From Streptomyces sp. SAT1 (lineage in GTDB: Bacteria > Actinomycetota > Actinomycetes > Streptomycetales > Streptomycetaceae), in contig NZ_CP015849.1 of the NCBI RefSeq assembly GCF_001654495.1, positions 3,571,501 to 3,635,500 of the forward strand: a DNA stretch of 64,000 nucleotides, given 5' to 3'. The translations under genes and the position numbers were made by a program. This document shows, in pieces, positions 10,569 through 19,211 of the stretch; position 1 is the stretch's first letter; every line of letters starts with the position of its first letter. The notes under the pieces were generated by a model that was given only the letters and a program-made list of their open reading frames with translations, searched no databases and had not been told where the DNA came from.

Positions 10569-10701
10569 GCGGGTGCCGGACCGCCGCGTCCCTCGCCGCG
10601 GAGGATGCGGTACCGGCCCGGCTGCGGTGTCCTGAGAGGGTGGTTACGGCGAGCCACAGTCTGCTTGCCACGGCGAGAGAGCATGTGAAGGGACGGGCGG
10701 C

Positions 10702-11886
10702 ATGGACGATTCCGCTGCGGGCGGCGAAAACGGTGGGCGCGGGGTCGCCCGTACGCCCGTCGGTGACGGCACACGCGCCGTCCGGGCCGGACTCCCCGAG
10801 CCGGTCAAGCACGAACCCACGCTCCCCGGACCGGTGTTCGCCGCCCACTTCCATCTGCCCGGCGACCCGACCGGGCCGTACACCTACGGCCGCGACGAGA
10901 ACCCGACCTGGACCCTGCTCGAACGCGCCATCGGCGAGCTGGAGGCGCCCGGCGCGCAGGGCGTGGACGGTGTCGAGACCCTGGTGTTCGCCTCCGGCAT
11001 GGCGGCCGTCTCCTCGGTGCTCTTCTCCCAGCTGAGCGCGGGCGACGCGGTGGTCCTGCCCGACGACGGCTACCAGGCACTGCCCCTGGTGCGCGACCAA
11101 CTGGAGGCGTACGGCATCGAGGTGCGCACCGCGCCGACCGGCGGGGACGCCCAGCTGGAGGTGCTGGACGGCGCGCGGCTGCTGTGGATCGAGTCCCCCT
11201 CGAACCCCGGGCTCGACGTGTGTGACATCCGGCGCCTGGCCGAGGCGGCGCACGCGCGGGGCGCCCTGGTCGCCGTGGACAACACCCTCGCCACCCCGCT
11301 GGGGCAGCGGCCCCTGGACCTGGGCGCCGACTTCTCCGTGGCCAGTGGCACCAAGCAGCTCACCGGGCACGGCGACATCCTGCTGGGCTATGTCACCGGC
11401 CGGGACCGGCCGGCCATGGCCGCCGTCCGCCGCTGGCGGAAGATCGTCGGAGCCATCCCCGGCCCGATGGAGGCGTGGCTCGCACACCGCTCGATCGCGA
11501 CCCTGCAACTGCGCGTCGCCCGGCAGAACACCTCCGCGCTGGCCGTCGCCGAAGCGCTGCGCGGGCGCCCCGAGGTGACGGGGCTGCGTTACCCGGGGCT
11601 GCCCGACGACCCCGCCCACGCGATCGCCTCGCGGCAGATGCGGCGCTTCGGGTGCGTGGTCTCCTTCGTGCTGCCCACGCGCGCGCGGGCCGAGCGGTTC
11701 CTCGACGCGCTGCGGCTCGTGGACGACGCGACGAGCTTCGGCGGAGTGCGCTCCACCGCCGAGCGGCGCGGGCGCTGGGGCGGTGACGCGGTCCCGGAGG
11801 GCTTCATCCGGCTGTCCGTCGGCGCGGAGGACCCTGCTGACCTGGTGGCGGACGTCCTGCGGGCGCTGGACGCGTCGGCGCACTGA
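10702..11886 (+). CDS. Cystathionine gamma-lyase/gamma-synthase family PLP enzyme
   Basis: 394 aa Cys/Met-metabolism PLP enzyme. The PLP lysine is in the conserved ASGTKQLTGHGD segment near residue 218; the upstream YTYGRDENPTW and FASGMAAVSS motifs and the downstream RFLDAL and SFGGVRSTAERR block are family hallmarks. Enzymes of this group cleave cystathionine or homocysteine or form cystathionine; the sequence alone does not fix which, and lyase is my preference. A terminator-like repeat follows at 11900-11939, and a LysR gene lies downstream in the same orientation. Confidence 0.88.
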   Translation: MDDSAAGGENGGRGVARTPVGDGTRAVRAGLPEPVKHEPTLPGPVFAAHFHLPGDPTGPYTYGRDENPTWTLLERAIGELEAPGAQGVDGVETLVFASGMAAVSSVLFSQLSAGDAVVLPDDGYQALPLVRDQLEAYGIEVRTAPTGGDAQLEVLDGARLLWIESPSNPGLDVCDIRRLAEAAHARGALVAVDNTLATPLGQRPLDLGADFSVASGTKQLTGHGDILLGYVTGRDRPAMAAVRRWRKIVGAIPGPMEAWLAHRSIATLQLRVARQNTSALAVAEALRGRPEVTGLRYPGLPDDPAHAIASRQMRRFGCVVSFVLPTRARAERFLDALRLVDDATSFGGVRSTAERRGRWGGDAVPEGFIRLSVGAEDPADLVADVLRALDASAH

Positions 11887-11899
11887 CGGCAGGTGCGGC

Positions 11900-11939
11900 G
11901 GGCGGTCCGAACCTCCCCCCCTCGTGGCTCGGACCGCCC
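11900..11939 (+). terminator. Terminator after the PLP lyase gene
   Basis: GGGCGGTCCGA and TCGGACCGCCC give a perfect 11-bp stem 13 bp after the stop codon. Confidence 0.65.
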
Positions 11940-11978
11940 TCGGTTCCGCGCGCGAAGAACCGCCCGAACAAGGCTAGT

Positions 11979-11991
11979 TGACTCTGAGTCA
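11979..11991. promoter_or_regulatory. Candidate LysR box TGACTCTGAGTCA
   Basis: A perfect 6-bp dyad around one T, matching the T-N11-A pattern of LysR-type operators. It lies 94 bp before the LysR gene and beyond the terminator of the upstream gene, so autoregulation is the simplest reading. Confidence 0.45.
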
Positions 11992-12084
11992 GTGTCCAAT
12001 CACCGTAGCGACAGGGGCCTATCGACATATTTATAGTGGGGCGGCCGGGGGCTGGACGGGGGCACCGAGAGGGGAGGGCGTTCC

Positions 12085-12990
12085 GTGGACCTGGCGTTGC
12101 TGCGCACCTTTGTGACCGTGCACCGGGCCGGCTCCTTCACCCGGGCGGCAGCGCTGCTCGGCCTCTCCCAGCCGGCCGTCACCTCCCAGATCCGCACACT
12201 GGAGCGGCAATTGGGACGGCCCCTGTTCCTGCGCCAGGCCCGCGGCGTGACACCGACGTCCATCGGGGAGGAACTCGCCCACAAGGCCGCTCCGCATCTG
12301 GACGCGCTGGTGGAGATCGCCGAGGCGGGCCTCGACGAGGAGTCCTCCTTGCGGACGCTGCATCTGGCCGGGCCCCCGGAGTTCACCGCCGAGCGGGCAC
12401 TGCCCGCACTGAGCGAGCTGACCGGGTACGAGGGCCAGGGCTTCGCATTGCGCGCCTCGTTCGGAACCGCCGAGGAAGCTCTGGAGGGGCTGTCCGCCGG
12501 TCATCACGACCTGGTCATCAGCACGGCCCAGCCGCGTGGCGCGCTGCTCACGGCGACGGCGCTGTGCGACGAGGAGCACGTCCTGGTCGCCGCTCCGCGC
12601 TGGGCCGACGGCAACGGCTCCGTCCGGCGCGCGGGCAGGAAGGCGCCCGCCCCGGAGGACGTCCCGGTGATCGAGGTCCATGAGTCGCTGCCGTTCGTCT
12701 CCCGCTACTGGGCCTCGGTGTTCGACACCCCGCCGACCGGCTCCGGCACGGTGATCGTCGCCGACCTGCGAGCGGTGCTCGCCTGCGCGGTGGCGGGCGC
12801 GGGGCTCGCGGTGCTGCCCCGCTATCTGTGCGCCGCGGCCCTGGAGCGCGGGGACGTGGTGGCACTGCACGAGCCGGCGGTGCCGCCGCTGCGGACGTAC
12901 TTCCTGGTGATTCGGACCGGCACCATGGCCATGCCGCACATCGCGCGAGCTCATGACTGGCTGCTGCGCGCGGCCGCCGACTGGTGCTGA
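12085..12990 (+). CDS. LysR-family transcriptional regulator
   Basis: 301 aa from GTG 12085, preceded by GGGGAGGG. The LysR helix-turn-helix is at residues 2-60 (LLRTFVTVHRAGSFTRAAALLGLSQPAVTSQIRTLE), and the periplasmic-binding-type effector domain fills the rest. A T-N11-A dyad at 11979-11991 sits upstream. The usual divergent partner is absent; the co-directional PLP enzyme gene upstream ends in its own terminator, so the target cannot be assigned. A sulfur-amino-acid effector would be a guess from proximity only. Confidence 0.9.
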   Translation: MDLALLRTFVTVHRAGSFTRAAALLGLSQPAVTSQIRTLERQLGRPLFLRQARGVTPTSIGEELAHKAAPHLDALVEIAEAGLDEESSLRTLHLAGPPEFTAERALPALSELTGYEGQGFALRASFGTAEEALEGLSAGHHDLVISTAQPRGALLTATALCDEEHVLVAAPRWADGNGSVRRAGRKAPAPEDVPVIEVHESLPFVSRYWASVFDTPPTGSGTVIVADLRAVLACAVAGAGLAVLPRYLCAAALERGDVVALHEPAVPPLRTYFLVIRTGTMAMPHIARAHDWLLRAAADWC

Positions 12991-13039
12991 GGACGTCAGG
13001 GGGCATCGCGGCACAACAGCGGCGATGACGTCCCGCGAT

Positions 13040-13053
13040 GTTTCACGTGGAAC
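13040..13053. other. parS-like ParB site, 1 mismatch
   Basis: GTTTCACGTGGAAC in the 84-bp gap between the LysR and NUDIX genes. It is the same variant as the site in the thiC leader. Confidence 0.75.
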
Positions 13054-13074
13054 CAGCGGGGCCACATTTCTCCC

Positions 13075-13557
13075 ATGACCGTCCGACCCGTGGTCAAGCG
13101 CACCGCCCGAGCCGTTCTCCTCGACGGTGACGACCTGATCCTGATCAAGCGCACCAAACCAGGTGTCGATCCCTACTGGGTCACGCCCGGCGGCGGGGTC
13201 GAACCGGACGACACCACCGTCGTCGAAGCCCTGCACCGCGAGGTCCATGAGGAGCTGGGCGCCAAGATCGTCGACGTGGTCCCCTGCTTCGTGGACACCG
13301 TCGAGCACATCGGTGCGGACGGCGGCGCGACCGGAGTGAAGGTGCAGTACTTCTTCGTGTGCCGTCTGGAGTCGATGGACCCGTCCCTGCGGCACGGACC
13401 AGAGGTGGACGAGCCCTCCGGCGAGTACGAGATCGTACGGGTGCCGTTCACCCGGGTCGGCATCGCCTCGGTCCACCTCGTCCCCTTGTCGCTGAGGCAC
13501 TACCTCGACGGGAACATCGAGGGCGTCCGGGCCTTGCACACGCCGGATCTGGGCTGA
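13075..13557 (+). CDS. NUDIX hydrolase
   Basis: 160 aa NUDIX fold. The Nudix box runs from about residue 40 (GGGVEPDD, then EALHREVHEELGA); the REVHEELG core is intact, but the usual Glu eight residues before the Arg is replaced by Thr, which may shift activity or substrate. It hydrolyses a nucleoside diphosphate linked to some group X; the substrate is not predictable. ATG 13075 lies 22 bp downstream of a near-consensus parS. Confidence 0.88.
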   Translation: MTVRPVVKRTARAVLLDGDDLILIKRTKPGVDPYWVTPGGGVEPDDTTVVEALHREVHEELGAKIVDVVPCFVDTVEHIGADGGATGVKVQYFFVCRLESMDPSLRHGPEVDEPSGEYEIVRVPFTRVGIASVHLVPLSLRHYLDGNIEGVRALHTPDLG

Positions 13558-13589
13558 GCACGAGAACCCCGGCCGTGCCGCGCGGTCAC

Positions 13590-13603
13590 GTTTCACGTGA
13601 AAC
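13590..13603. other. parS site (exact GTTTCACGTGAAAC)
   Basis: Exact 14-bp ParB-binding palindrome between the NUDIX gene stop (13557) and the tandem-GNAT gene. Confidence 0.93.
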
Positions 13604-13750
13604 ACCCCAACAGCCCCGATCCTGGCGGGACCCCATCGGCCAGCGATTCGTCCTCCACACCCGCACCCGGCCCGTGACGTGGCCAAAAGCACGTACGTCT
13701 CTCACGAAACAAGTGGACGCCGACGACATCCATCGGACAGCCTGACCTGC

Positions 13751-14617
13751 GTGTCGACTCCTTCCCCCGCCGCGTGGCCCATTCGCCCTCTGACGCGCCG
13801 TGACCTCACCGCCTGCGCCGACCTTTCCGAGAACCGGGGCTGGCCACGGGAGGAACACAAATGGGGCCTCCTCCTCTCCGCCGGGAAGGGGTACGGCATC
13901 GACGACCCCGACGGGGGACTGGTGGCGGCCTGCGTCGTCACCGGGTACGGGCCGCAGGACGGACCGGACCTCGCTGCCGTCGGCATGGTCCTGGTCGCCG
14001 AGCGCCATGCACGCCGCGGCATCGGCCGCCGGCTGATGCGGCACATCGTCACCGCGGCGGGCACCACACCGCTGACCCTCTACGCCACTCCGAACGGCCG
14101 TCCACTGTACGAGGAGCTCGGCTTCAAGGTCATCGGCCGCTCCGAGATGGTGCGCGGACGATTCTCACCGGAGCCCCGGCCTGAAGGCCCCGCCACCCGT
14201 CCGGCCTCCGCCGAGGACCTCGCCGCGATCCTGCGGCTGGACGAGGAGGTGTTCGGCGCCGACCGGACCCCGATCATCACCCGGCTGCCCGCGTTCGCCG
14301 ACCAGTTCCGGGTGGCCGAGGAGAACGGCCGGCTCATCGGCTACGCCGCTGCCTGGCCGAACATGGACACGCACGTGGTGGGCCCGCTGATCGCCCGGGA
14401 CACCGAGACCGCGAAGGCCCTCATCGCGTCTCTCGCCGCCCACACCGACCGCCCCCTGCGCACCGACATCGACGTGCGCCACGAGGAGCTGCGGGAGTGG
14501 GCCGCACAGCGCGGACTGGCCTCCGTCTCCTTCAACTCCGTCATGACGTACGGGATCCCCGAGCTGCCCGGGGACGGCGCGCGCCGGTTCGCTCCGCTGA
14601 CCGTAGCGGCGGGCTGA
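13751..14617 (+). CDS. Tandem-domain GNAT acetyltransferase
   Basis: 288 aa from GTG 13751. The frame is open upstream to 13679, but the extra residues overlap no conserved part, and no candidate start has a clear Shine-Dalgarno. The first GNAT domain has the acetyl-CoA loop VLVAERHARRGIGRRLM (about 80-100), followed by ATPNGRPLYEELGFKVIG. A second, more degraded GNAT-like half follows from about residue 155. The acceptor substrate is unknown. Confidence 0.83.
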   Translation: MSTPSPAAWPIRPLTRRDLTACADLSENRGWPREEHKWGLLLSAGKGYGIDDPDGGLVAACVVTGYGPQDGPDLAAVGMVLVAERHARRGIGRRLMRHIVTAAGTTPLTLYATPNGRPLYEELGFKVIGRSEMVRGRFSPEPRPEGPATRPASAEDLAAILRLDEEVFGADRTPIITRLPAFADQFRVAEENGRLIGYAAAWPNMDTHVVGPLIARDTETAKALIASLAAHTDRPLRTDIDVRHEELREWAAQRGLASVSFNSVMTYGIPELPGDGARRFAPLTVAAG

Positions 14618-14645
14618 GCGGCCTGATCCTCCGTGACGCCTCAGC

Positions 14646-14680
14646 GCCGGACTCCGTCCCCGAGCGGGACGGAGTCCGGC
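14646..14680. terminator. Bidirectional terminator
   Basis: Perfect 15-bp arms (14646-14660 and 14666-14680) with a 5-nt loop, centred between two convergent stop codons at 14617 and 14703. Confidence 0.8.
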
Positions 14681-14702
14681 GTTCATTCCCGTGCGGCCGG
14701 TG

Positions 14703-15125
14703 TCAGACGAGCCGCTCCAGCGCGGCGACGGCGAAGCCATGATCCTGTTCCGGCGCTCCGCCGCCGACCCCGATCGCTCCGACCAGGCGGCCGTCACGGT
14801 GCACGGGTACGCCGCCCGCGATGAACAGCAGTGGCCGGTCCAGTGCCGTGGGCAGCGTGTGGAAGGGGGCGCCCGGCTGCACGGCGTCGACGAGTTCGGC
14901 CGTGGCGGAGTCCAGCTGAAGGGCTGTGTACGCCTTGCGGGTGCTGGTCTCCCCGGAGATCAGGACGGCCCGGTCGTCACGGCGGAAGGCGAGCAGATGA
15001 CCGCCCGCGTCCAGCACGGTGACGCTGACGGCGACACCGGCCGCCTCGGCGGCGCGATGGGCCGCGGTGACCAGGGTCTCGGCGTCCTGGATGGTCAGCG
15101 GGGCGACGGCGTGGATGGTGCTCAT
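14703..15125 (-). CDS. GlcG/HbpS-family (DUF336) protein
   Basis: 140 aa with the family blocks SVTVLDAGGHLLAFRRDD, TSTRKAYTALQL and GGVPVHRDGRLVGAIGVGGG. The family includes HbpS, an extracellular haem-binding protein of Streptomyces, and GlcG; this copy has no signal peptide, so it is probably intracellular. The biochemical activity is unproven. AGGAGA lies 10 nt before ATG 15125. It follows the MFS gene on the same strand with a 175-bp gap and could be transcribed with it. Confidence 0.82.
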   Translation of the reverse strand: MSTIHAVAPLTIQDAETLVTAAHRAAEAAGVAVSVTVLDAGGHLLAFRRDDRAVLISGETSTRKAYTALQLDSATAELVDAVQPGAPFHTLPTALDRPLLFIAGGVPVHRDGRLVGAIGVGGGAPEQDHGFAVAALERLV

Positions 15126-15300
15126 CTGAGGGTTCTCCTGGTGGGTGGTGCCATGGGCGGGAGTGCCGTGGGCGGGGACGGTGCAGCCCCGGGGACGCCA
15201 GGGGCGGACGGTGCCGTGAGCTGCCACGGGCCGGGTGGGAGGGCGGTGATCTGGGCGGTGCGGCGTCGGCGCCGGCTCCGCGGCGCCCGGTCGTCCCGGG

Positions 15301-16509
15301 TCAGTGGTGGACGGGGGCCGGGCGCTCCGCCGGGGCCGACCCGGTGACGACCGTGCCGGAGGCGCTGTCCCGGCGTTCCAGCGCGGCGGAGACGACGGCG
15401 AGCACCAGGGCGCCCGCCGCGAGTGCGGCGCCGACCCAGTTGGGCGCGGTGTAGCCGAAGCCGGCGGCGATGACCAGTCCGCCGATCCACGCGGACAGGG
15501 CGTTGCCGAGGTTGAAGGCGCCGATGTTCACGGCCGAGGCCAGGGTCGGGGCGCCGTGCGCCTGGTCGAGGACGCGCTTCTGCAGCGGCGGTACGGTCGC
15601 GAAGCCGAGGGCGCCGATGAGGACGATGGTCACGGCCGCCGCGATCTTGTTGTGCGCGGTGACGGTGAAGAGCGCCAGGACCAGGGCGAGGGCGCCCAGG
15701 GAGACGTACAGCAGGGGCATCAGGGCGCGGTCGGCGAACCGGCCACCGACGAGGTTGCCCCCGACCATGCCGAGACCGAAGAGGACGAGCAGCCAGGTGA
15801 CGGAGCTGTCCGAGAAGCCGGCGACACGGGTCATCATCGGTGCGATGTAGGTGATGGCGGCGAAGACACCGCCGAAGCCGAGCACGGTCATCGCCATGGC
15901 CAGCAGCACCTGGGCGTTCTTGAAGGCGGCGAGTTCGTGGCGCAGGCGGACGCCCTGGGGCCGGGGCAGGTCGGGGACGAGCCGCGCGATGCCGACCAGG
16001 CCGACGACGCCGAGGGCGGCGACCGCGGCGAAGGTGACGCGCCAGCCCGCGGACTGCCCGATCAGGGTCCCCAGGGGTACGCCGACGACGTTGGCGACCG
16101 TGAGACCGGTGAACATCATCGCGATGGCCCCGGCGCGCTTGCCGGGGGCGACCAGCCCCGCCGCGACCACCGAGCCGATGCCGAAGAAGGCGCCGTGGGC
16201 CAGCGAGGCGACCACCCGGCCGATCAGCATGACGGAGAAGGAGGGGGCCAGCGCCGAGAGCAGGTTCCCGGCGACGAACAGGCCCATCAGCAGCATCAGC
16301 ATCCGCTTGCGGGAGATCTTGGTGCCCAGAACGGTCATCAGGGGGGCGCCGAGCATGACGCCGAGGGCGTAGCCGGTCACGAGGAGACCCGCTGTGGGGA
16401 TGGAGACCCCGAAGTCGCCCGCGACCTCGGGCAGCAAGCCCATGATCACGAACTCGGTCGTGCCGATCCCGAAGGCCCCGATCGCGAGGGCCAGAAGCGC
16501 GAGAGGCAT
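15301..16509 (-). CDS. MFS drug/solute exporter (DHA1-type)
   Basis: 402 aa with 12 predicted hydrophobic segments. The N-terminus (FGIGTTEFVIMGLLPEVA) and loop 2-3 (GTKISRKRML) resemble the DHA1 inner-membrane exporters such as the arabinose/chloramphenicol efflux group. The ATG at 16509 is the likely start. It is divergent from a MarR regulator gene with 142 bp between them, the standard layout for a repressor controlling an efflux pump. The substrate cannot be inferred. Confidence 0.9.
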   Translation of the reverse strand: MPLALLALAIGAFGIGTTEFVIMGLLPEVAGDFGVSIPTAGLLVTGYALGVMLGAPLMTVLGTKISRKRMLMLLMGLFVAGNLLSALAPSFSVMLIGRVVASLAHGAFFGIGSVVAAGLVAPGKRAGAIAMMFTGLTVANVVGVPLGTLIGQSAGWRVTFAAVAALGVVGLVGIARLVPDLPRPQGVRLRHELAAFKNAQVLLAMAMTVLGFGGVFAAITYIAPMMTRVAGFSDSSVTWLLVLFGLGMVGGNLVGGRFADRALMPLLYVSLGALALVLALFTVTAHNKIAAAVTIVLIGALGFATVPPLQKRVLDQAHGAPTLASAVNIGAFNLGNALSAWIGGLVIAAGFGYTAPNWVGAALAAGALVLAVVSAALERRDSASGTVVTGSAPAERPAPVHH

Positions 16510-16651
16510 GGGGAGGAACCTTCCCAGAAGATTGCAGGAGCGCTTTACGTTCGCTGACAATAGTTGCAGACGCGGGTTAATGGCAAGCGATGGCAATTGC
16601 GCCACTGCTCTATCCTGGAAACAGCCACCCAGGGATGGAGGGACAACGCCC
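16510..16651. promoter_or_regulatory. Divergent MFS/marR promoter region with candidate operator
   Basis: A 142-bp gap containing the palindrome GCAATTGC (16593-16600), two ATGGCAA repeats and two TTGCAG elements. These are candidate MarR operator parts, but no single convincing long dyad stands out. Confidence 0.4.
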
Positions 16652-17128
16652 ATGACAGCGACGGATCCGGCGCTCACCGCGCTCGCCCAGGGCTGGTGCG
16701 CCCTCTCCCTGCTGCACGGCAGGATCGAGACGCACATCGAGCGCGCCCTCCAGACGGGACACGAGCTGAGCGTGCGCGAATACTCCCTGCTCGACGTGCT
16801 CAGCCGGCAGCACGACGGCGAGGGCGGCCATCTGCAGATGAAGCAGGTCGCCGACGCTGTCGTCCTGAGCCAGAGCGCCACCACCCGGCTCGTCACCCGG
16901 CTGGAGGACCGTGGCCTGCTGGAGCGGTACCTGTGCCCGACCGACCGCCGCGGCATCTACACCAACGTCACCCCGGCGGGCCTCCAGCTCCTGGAGGAGG
17001 CCAGGCCGACGAACGACACCGCTCTGCGGGAGGCGCTCGACGAGGCCGCGCAGAAACCGGAACTGGCCCCGCTGGTGCGCGTCGTGGAGTCGCTGCACGC
17101 CCCCGCCCCGGCTCCGGCGCCCGCGTAG
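16652..17128 (+). CDS. MarR-family transcriptional regulator
   Basis: 158 aa. The winged helix-turn-helix lies at about residues 55-110 (MKQVADAVVLSQSATTRLVTRLEDRGLLER, then DRRGIYTNVTPAG), which includes the D-R-R wing motif. The protein probably forms a dimer through its flanking helices and represses the divergent MFS exporter gene until a ligand binds; this is inference from layout. The C-terminus ends in a short Ala-Pro tail. Confidence 0.9.
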   Translation: MTATDPALTALAQGWCALSLLHGRIETHIERALQTGHELSVREYSLLDVLSRQHDGEGGHLQMKQVADAVVLSQSATTRLVTRLEDRGLLERYLCPTDRRGIYTNVTPAGLQLLEEARPTNDTALREALDEAAQKPELAPLVRVVESLHAPAPAPAPA

Positions 17129-17172
17129 ACCCTGGCGCCCCGCGTTCATCGTCTCCGCCTAGGCTTCGGGCC

Positions 17173-17625
17173 ATGGGAGATCTTGAGATACGCGCCGCCG
17201 CCGCCGAGGACGTCCCCGCCATCGTCGCCCTGCTCGCGGACGACCCGCTGGGCGCGCTGCGCGAATCCCCCGACGACCTCGCGCCGTACCTGGCCGCCCT
17301 GGAACGGCTCCGTGCCGATCCGAACCAGCATCTGGTGGTCGCCGTGCGTCAGGGCCGTGTCATCGGCACCCTCCAGCTCACGATCGTCCCCGGGCTGTCC
17401 CGGCGCGGAGCCACCCGGTCGATCATCGAGGGGGTCCGCGTCCACGCCGGGGAACGCGGCAGCGGCCTGGGTACCCAGCTCATCGAGTGGGCGGTCGACA
17501 CATCAAGGCGCGAGGGCTGCGCCCTGGTGCAGCTGACGACCGACCGGAGCCGCACCGACGCGCATCGCTTCTACGAACGGCTGGGCTTCGAGGCCTCGCA
17601 CGTGGGCTACAAGCTGCCCCTGTGA
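17173..17625 (+). CDS. GNAT acetyltransferase
   Basis: 150 aa single GNAT domain. The acetyl-CoA-binding loop is EGVRVHAGERGSGLGTQLIEWA (near 88-109), and the C-terminal DAHRFYERLGFEASHVGYKL is typical. It resembles PhnO/aminoglycoside-type small acetyltransferases, but the acceptor is not predictable. No clear ribosome-binding site precedes ATG 17173. It converges on the beta-lactamase-like gene, with a parS-containing palindrome between them. Confidence 0.88.
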   Translation: MGDLEIRAAAAEDVPAIVALLADDPLGALRESPDDLAPYLAALERLRADPNQHLVVAVRQGRVIGTLQLTIVPGLSRRGATRSIIEGVRVHAGERGSGLGTQLIEWAVDTSRREGCALVQLTTDRSRTDAHRFYERLGFEASHVGYKLPL

Positions 17626-17700
17626 CCGCTTCGCGGGCCGATGGAGGTGCGCTCCGCGCGCCCCGGGCCACACCCCCCGACCGCGACCTCGGCCCGCGAT

Positions 17701-17728
17701 GGTGGCCGTTTCACGTGAAACGGCCACC
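17701..17728. terminator. 28-bp perfect palindrome containing parS; likely bidirectional terminator
   Basis: GGTGGCC and GGCCACC flank an exact parS, giving a perfect dyad over 28 bp. It lies between two convergent stop codons (17625 and 17746). Confidence 0.6.
17708..17721. other. parS site (exact)
   Basis: Exact GTTTCACGTGAAAC at the centre of the 28-bp palindrome between convergent genes. Confidence 0.94.
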
Positions 17729-17745
17729 GCTCAACTCGTCGACGG

Positions 17746-19131
17746 CTAGCCGATGCCCCGCCACCCCTGCGGGTCCACGTCCCCGGGCACGGCGGAGCGG
17801 CTGTCGTACGGCTGACGGGTGAACACGAACGAGCCGAGATCGAGGTGGTCCACGGACCCGTCCGGCCGCCGTACGACCCGCAGCGGCTCACCGGCGTAGT
17901 ACCCCTCCAGCCCCGTCCAGGTGCCGTCACCGTTCGCCCGGAACCGCGACCGGCGCCCGGGGCCGGCCAGCGGCTCCAGCGAGAGGAGCCCGTCGCCGGT
18001 CAGCCTCAGACCGAAGCCATGGGTTCCCCAGTACCACTGCCCCGCCAGCTCCAGCACCGCCGGATCGATGTCCCGCAAGGGCCGCCAGGGCTCCGGGATA
18101 CGTGGTTCGGCATCGGCCACGATACGGACCAGGTCGGCTCCCACCGTGGTCGTCGGGACACCCGAGGTGCAGTTGGCCAGCACCACGGCGGCCACATCGT
18201 CGTCCACGGCGAGGGTGAGCGAGGCGAGGAAGCCGGGCAGCGACCCCGAGTGCCCCACCAGGAGCCGTTCGCCGGAGCGCCGCAGCTCCATTCCCAGCCC
18301 GTACGCGTACCCCGTCACCACGTCCGCCGCCGCGCCCGGGGCCGCAGGAGTGCGCATCTCCTGGAGCGACCGGAGGCCGAGCACCCGGTCGTCGCCCCGG
18401 GCGAGGAAGGAGGCGAACCGGCCGAGGTCCCCTGTCGTGGACCAGAGTTGCCCGGCCGGAGCCATCCGCCCGAGGTCCTCCACAGGCTCGGGGAGCATCA
18501 CATCGGCCCACGGGTGCACGGCCCAGCCGCCCGCGTGCGGCGCCCTGGGCCGTACTCCCGTCGCGCTCAGCCCCAGCGGATCGAGCACCTCGCGCCGGAG
18601 GACGTCCTCCCACGCGGCCCCGCGCACCTTCTCGACCAGCGCGCCCAGCAGGGTGTAGCCCGGGTTCGAGTAGTGGAACCGCCTGCCGACCGGGTGCCGC
18701 AGCGGCTCCTCCCCCAGGACGTCGGACAGTTCGGGACGCAGCGTCCCCGGTGTCCGCTCCCACCAGGGGCCGGGCGCCTCGGCGGCCAGCCCGCCGGTGT
18801 GGGCCAGCAGGTCGACGAGGGTCGCGTCGCCCGCGCCGGTGCCCGGCAGATGCTTCTCCAGCGGGTCGCCGAGGTCGAGCAGGCCCTCGTCGCGCAGCCG
18901 CAGGACGAGCACGGCGGTGAAGGTCTTGGTGAGGGAGCCGATGCGGTACTGGGTGTGCTCGTCCGGTGCGTGTCCGTCCACCGACGTCCGCGCGCCGTGC
19001 CAGACCGTCCGGCCGTCCCGCACGACGGACGCGACGACCGAGGGCGCCCGCCCTTCGGCCTGGGCGACGGCGATCCGGTGCGTCAGGGCGCGACGGGTGC
19101 CGGGCAGCAGTTCATCCTGAGGTGTCGTCAT
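17746..19131 (-). CDS. Serine hydrolase, class C beta-lactamase/DD-peptidase family
   Basis: 461 aa. The catalytic SxxK is SLTK near residue 65, the YxN motif is YSN near 155, and HSG near 300 replaces KTG, as in many esterase/DD-peptidase relatives. A C-terminal beta-rich domain of about 110 residues follows. There is no signal peptide, so a cytosolic esterase or peptidase is more likely than a true beta-lactamase. The gene stands alone on the minus strand. Confidence 0.85.
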   Translation of the reverse strand: MTTPQDELLPGTRRALTHRIAVAQAEGRAPSVVASVVRDGRTVWHGARTSVDGHAPDEHTQYRIGSLTKTFTAVLVLRLRDEGLLDLGDPLEKHLPGTGAGDATLVDLLAHTGGLAAEAPGPWWERTPGTLRPELSDVLGEEPLRHPVGRRFHYSNPGYTLLGALVEKVRGAAWEDVLRREVLDPLGLSATGVRPRAPHAGGWAVHPWADVMLPEPVEDLGRMAPAGQLWSTTGDLGRFASFLARGDDRVLGLRSLQEMRTPAAPGAAADVVTGYAYGLGMELRRSGERLLVGHSGSLPGFLASLTLAVDDDVAAVVLANCTSGVPTTTVGADLVRIVADAEPRIPEPWRPLRDIDPAVLELAGQWYWGTHGFGLRLTGDGLLSLEPLAGPGRRSRFRANGDGTWTGLEGYYAGEPLRVVRRPDGSVDHLDLGSFVFTRQPYDSRSAVPGDVDPQGWRGIG

Positions 19132-19211
19132 GCCCCCAGTCCATCCGGGACGGCTGTGCGCGTCGAGCCCATTTCACCGGGCCGCGCCTCGCCGTGCGGC
19201 CGGACGCCCGC

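Noticed and set aside
13697..13715. Additional parS from TCTCTCACGAAAC
   Set aside because: It differs from the consensus at about four of 14 positions and loses the palindrome.
17746..19131. Beta-lactam resistance gene
   Set aside because: The motifs fit the broad class C serine-hydrolase family, but no signal peptide is present and the KTG position is HSG; resistance is not supported.
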